30,831 nucleotides of DNA from Hondaea fermentalgiana (lineage: Eukaryota > Sar > Bigyra > Thraustochytrida > Thraustochytriidae), in NCBI GenBank assembly GCA_014084085.1, contig NPFB01000144.1, positions 136,122 through 166,952 on the forward strand, read 5' to 3'. Below, piece by piece: positions 28,729-30,831 of this stretch (the stretch's first letter is position 1; each line of letters opens with the position of its first letter). Made by a program: the position numbers and the translations under genes. The notes below the pieces were generated by a model. It had not been told where the DNA came from and searched no databases. It saw nothing but the letters and a program-made list of their open reading frames with translations.

Positions 28729-29514
28729 ATGTACAAAGGCACGAGCGGGGCGGCCGCGACGATGACGATGCCTGATGACAAGGAAGTGAAAGATGACGAC
28801 GAGGAGCTCTTGCTCCGCTTCTACAATGGCACCGATCTCGAGGCATCGCGCAATAAGCCATTGGATGATGCTGCCTATCATGTAGGTGGTCGAGAGGGTA
28901 ACAGAACTATATGCAGCTCGGCAAAGGCGGCAGCGAAGCATCAAAGAACCAAGGGTCTACCCAGGGAGCTGCGCAAGGCTTACCATGGTTGCAAGGCTGG
29001 CAAGCTGAACAAGAGTTGGAATTTAGCGAGCCATGGAGGTATTACGCATCGGACGGCTGTTTGCGTCGCTGCGCAGAGGGCACACGCTTTTCGCGAGCAC
29101 AAACTTGCTCGGTCGTGCACTGAAATGCAGGTCGCTCAACAGCGCGGCTCGCTCGCAGAGGCGGTTCTCGTCGGTGCTCTCATGCAAGCACGCGAGATTT
29201 TGCGCGAAAAGAAGCGTGATATTGACACTCGACTAGCGGACGCCATTGCAGTCCTGCAGTGCGCGGAGCGGAAGGGTGCGCGAATTCTATTAAAGGAGGC
29301 CGACAATCTCTGGCGTCTCTCGATGCTATCCGAAGAGGAGGATCATCGCAAGGTCCTTGAGTGCGAGGCCCAGATCAAGTCAAATCTAGCGGGTGTTCTC
29401 TCCAAGTCGGTGAGTGTTTCTTGCTCGAATACGCGCGGATCAAACCCGGGCCGAGTTCGCAAACAGCTACAAAACGATATTCAAGGTGTCCTCCGCGAGC
29501 TCGTCGCGAACTGA
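28729..29514 (+). CDS. Unidentified small helical protein, probably spliced
   Basis: The ATG at 28729 opens a frame that stays open to 29514 (261 residues unspliced). The middle part (28882-29130) reads as Lys/Arg/His-rich sequence unlike the rest. It is bounded by a GTAGGT donor and a TGCAG acceptor in matching phase. Removing it, and also a 57-base GTGAGT...ACAG segment at 29410-29466, gives 159 residues: an acidic start (DDKEVKDDDEELLLRFYNGT), then a continuous helical region (AEAVLVGALMQAREILREKK, ARILLKEADNLWRLSMLSEE) ending LQNDIQGVLRELVAN. I cannot name the family. It has no membrane segment and looks like a soluble helical or coiled-coil protein. It is convergent with selenoprotein K. 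That the C-terminal half is coding is fairly sure; the exon structure is not. Confidence 0.6.
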   Translation: MYKGTSGAAATMTMPDDKEVKDDDEELLLRFYNGTDLEASRNKPLDDAAYHVGGREGNRTICSSAKAAAKHQRTKGLPRELRKAYHGCKAGKLNKSWNLASHGGITHRTAVCVAAQRAHAFREHKLARSCTEMQVAQQRGSLAEAVLVGALMQAREILREKKRDIDTRLADAIAVLQCAERKGARILLKEADNLWRLSMLSEEEDHRKVLECEAQIKSNLAGVLSKSVSVSCSNTRGSNPGRVRKQLQNDIQGVLRELVAN

Positions 29515-29654
29515 CCCCAGCAGACGATGTTTCCGTCGCAAGTGAACTCATTTTTCCTTCTTTCTTTTCGATACTTTTACTTTTTTTCACGTACATACTA
29601 ACGCAGTATCTCATCAGCGCGGGATACATTTGTTGTGCGTTGGAGGTATAGAGA

Positions 29655-29722
29655 CAGGCTTTGTCAGCCTCGCGCACTTTCCAAGAGTCGGTATTTCGTT
29701 GCGCGAGGCGTCATCAAGTGGG
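29655..29722 (-). promoter_or_regulatory. SECIS element (form 2) in the selenoprotein K 3' UTR
   Basis: Read on the - strand: ATGA at 29714-29711, one C, then GCCTCGCGCA (29709-29700), an apical loop containing AAA (29696-29694) and a CCGA/TTGG mini-stem, then TGCGCGAGGC (29676-29667), a perfect 10-bp complement, then TGAC at 29666-29663. This is the eukaryotic SECIS plan: AUGA/GA quartet at the base, about 10 bp helix, unpaired A residues in the loop, and an extra mini-helix typical of form 2. It lies 281 bases after the UGA selenocysteine codon. In other eukaryotes SBP2 and EFsec bind this hairpin to recode UGA. Confidence 0.9.
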
Positions 29723-29902
29723 GGTCACGGCTTTGAGCATTCATGTCAGAGCAGTGCCACAACCAATGTCATCTCCGGATCTTGGCAGCTCGAGCCAGCT
29801 AACAATTAACGGGCGGCCACCAGAGACGAAAGGTGGATTTGAGAATGTACGTCGAGCTAGCTAGCTCGCCGCACATCAGGCGCGGCGCCAGGTCGCAAAT
29901 TT

Positions 29903-29955
29903 GAATGACTAAATGAATGAATGAATGAATGTGAGATCAAACAAACAAACAAAAA
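29903..29955. repeat. (AATG)n and (AAAC)n microsatellites
   Basis: About six AATG units, then four AAAC units, in the selenoprotein K 3' UTR between its stop codon and the SECIS element. Confidence 0.9.
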
Positions 29956-29985
29956 GACACACAAACAAGTTGTGCTCCTGACGCT

Positions 29986-30610
29986 TTACCGACCTCAGCC
30001 ACCTCCGCCCCCCTGCATGCAAGAAACGTGCACGCAAAGATTTTTGTTTGTCAGAATCATAATTGCTGCCTGCCTGACACTGGTTCAATAAACTTACCAT
30101 GGGGAGCCCGGAGAGCCTGCCGCCGCGGCGATAGTCGCTCATGCTGCGAATGTTGCTGCCGCCGCTGCCTCCTCCAGTGCCGCGACCGTAGCTGCCACCG
30201 CCACCGCCACCGCCGCCGCCACCGCCACCACCTCCATAGTGAGTTCCTGAGGAGCGAAAGACTGGGTTCTGTCCGCGTCTCCTGCGTTCAGCCTCGAGTT
30301 CTTCGGGCGAGGAGAAGATGGTCTTGAAACTGTGTACCGATGAAGAGACGCGTCAAGCAAATGCAAGGGTTTGTTTTTTGATTTGGTGTCAGAATACGAT
30401 TCGACGTTTGATTGTGAATTGATCCATTCGTACAACGGAGGCATCGATCGATCGAATGAATGATGTGGGATGCTCTTCCCTTGCTGTCTGCCCAGCTCGT
30501 GGGTCATTAAAAATAACGTACAAAAGTGCAATCAGGTTCACCAGGGCCCAGAAAGCGTCCACGATGCGCTTGCCCAGCCCGGGCTGCGCATGGACCTGAC
30601 CTGTGTACGT
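29986..30610 (-). CDS. SELENOK: Selenoprotein K (exons visible, 5' end uncertain)
   Basis: Three exons on the - strand: about 30600-30522, 30329-30098 and 30012-29986. Introns are 192 bases (GTACGT donor) and 85 bases (GTAAGT donor, TTCTGAC branch-like site), with matching phases. The protein reads GQVHAQPGLGKRIVDAFWAL, then a membrane helix running across the first junction into IALFFKTIFSSPEELEAERR, then a Gly-rich tail, and ends GGGGG-Sec-GR with Sec read from UGA. Animal selenoprotein K has the same plan: a short lumenal start with GQV, one helix ending LFFKTL, a Gly/Arg-rich cytosolic tail and terminal GGUGR. It is an ER membrane cofactor in ERAD and in DHHC6 palmitoylation. No ATG is in frame at the expected start. 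ACG at 30610-30608 stands about where it should be, or a tiny first exon lies upstream, perhaps beyond the window. Confidence 0.9.
29995..29997 (-). other. UGA selenocysteine codon
   Basis: TGA (- strand) followed by GGT CGG TAA, so the protein ends Sec-Gly-Arg-stop, as in animal selenoprotein K. Without recoding the protein would lose only its last three residues. Confidence 0.88.
30184..30233. repeat. (GGC/GGT)n coding for polyglycine in selenoprotein K
   Basis: CCGCCA-type repeat on the + strand, about 13 Gly codons on the - strand, within the middle exon of selenoprotein K. Confidence 0.9.
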
Positions 30611-30666
30611 TGTACGCGCGTCGCGTGTGCATTCCTCTCGCCATCAGTCTATGCTCCAGCCACGCC

Positions 30667-30692
30667 ACGTCCCGTCACGTCCCGTCACGTGC
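30667..30692. promoter_or_regulatory. Three ACGT-core sites at 10-base spacing
   Basis: CACGTCCCGT occurs twice in tandem, followed by CACGTG. The ACGT cores are spaced exactly 10 bases apart, one helical turn. ACGT cores are typical bZIP sites. The tract may belong to selenoprotein K (- strand) or to a gene beyond the right edge. Confidence 0.4.
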
Positions 30693-30831
30693 GCCGCGCG
30701 CGCGCGAGAGTTGCCGCGCCCCCGTTTTGTTTCGTTCTTTCCCCTTTCGCTTGCTTCCTTTCGCCCGCTCCTGTATCCGACTTCTTCTCGCGCAGGCCTC
30801 TCGGCGCCCGCCCGCCCGCCCGCCCGCCCGC

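Noticed and set aside
1..30831. tRNA, rRNA, CRISPR arrays and transposons
   Set aside because: I looked for tRNA B-box (GGTTCGAATCC-like) sequence, spaced direct repeats, terminal inverted repeats and transposase motifs and saw none. A tRNAscan or RepeatMasker run could still find something I missed.

Overview
The window is nuclear DNA of a gene-dense, GC-rich unicellular eukaryote. Four things show this. SPC3 and selenoprotein K are split by short GT-AG introns. The proteins belong to eukaryotic machinery (TREX-2, signal peptidase complex, F-box, PX, DEP, VTT/TVP38). Genes lie alternately on both strands a few hundred bases apart. Coding regions carry long Gln, Asp, Asn, Ser and Gly runs. 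My best guess is a stramenopile such as a thraustochytrid, but that is an inference from gene style, not from a marker gene.

Layout, left to right: (1) a 5'-truncated C2-domain protein (1-2019, +); (2) an MscS/MSL-type mechanosensitive channel (2994-5987, +); (3) a Cys-cluster plus leucine-rich-repeat protein (6376-7590, +), convergent with (4) an organellar-type lysyl-tRNA synthetase (7829-9586, -), which is divergent from (5) a PCID2/Thp1-like TREX-2 subunit (10557-11912, +); (6) a small PX-domain protein (12556-12999, +), convergent with (7) a large SDS22-type LRR protein (13594-15975, -); (8) an F-box protein (16706-17224, -), divergent from (9) signal peptidase complex subunit 3 in six exons (17740-18831, +); (10) a nitroreductase-family flavoprotein (19194-20198, +), convergent with (11) a 1697-residue DEP / split C2 / GRAM-like / membrane-hairpin protein in two exons (20324-25528, -); (12) a VTT-domain (TVP38/TMEM64-like) membrane protein (26546-27586, -); (13) an unidentified small helical protein (28729-29514, +), convergent with (14) selenoprotein K (29986 to about 30610, -) with an in-frame UGA and a SECIS element in its 3' UTR.

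Three results are invisible to a plain ORF scan. SPC3 is rebuilt from exons of 43-261 nt and gives exactly 180 residues. A DEP domain is completed by splicing a 5' exon onto the large C2 gene. The right-hand end holds a selenoprotein K gene ending Gly-Gly-Sec-Gly-Arg, with a near-ideal SECIS hairpin 281 nt downstream. The eight introns I can place with confidence share a strong GTACGT donor (6 of 8) and mostly a CTGAC/CTAAC/TTGAC-like branch site.

Several products act at the ER/Golgi membrane (SPC3, selenoprotein K, VTT protein, probably the DEP/C2/GRAM protein and the PX protein), but nothing shows that they are co-regulated. There is no operon, CRISPR array, transposon, rRNA or recognisable tRNA here. 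I found no evidence of a wholly new molecular system.
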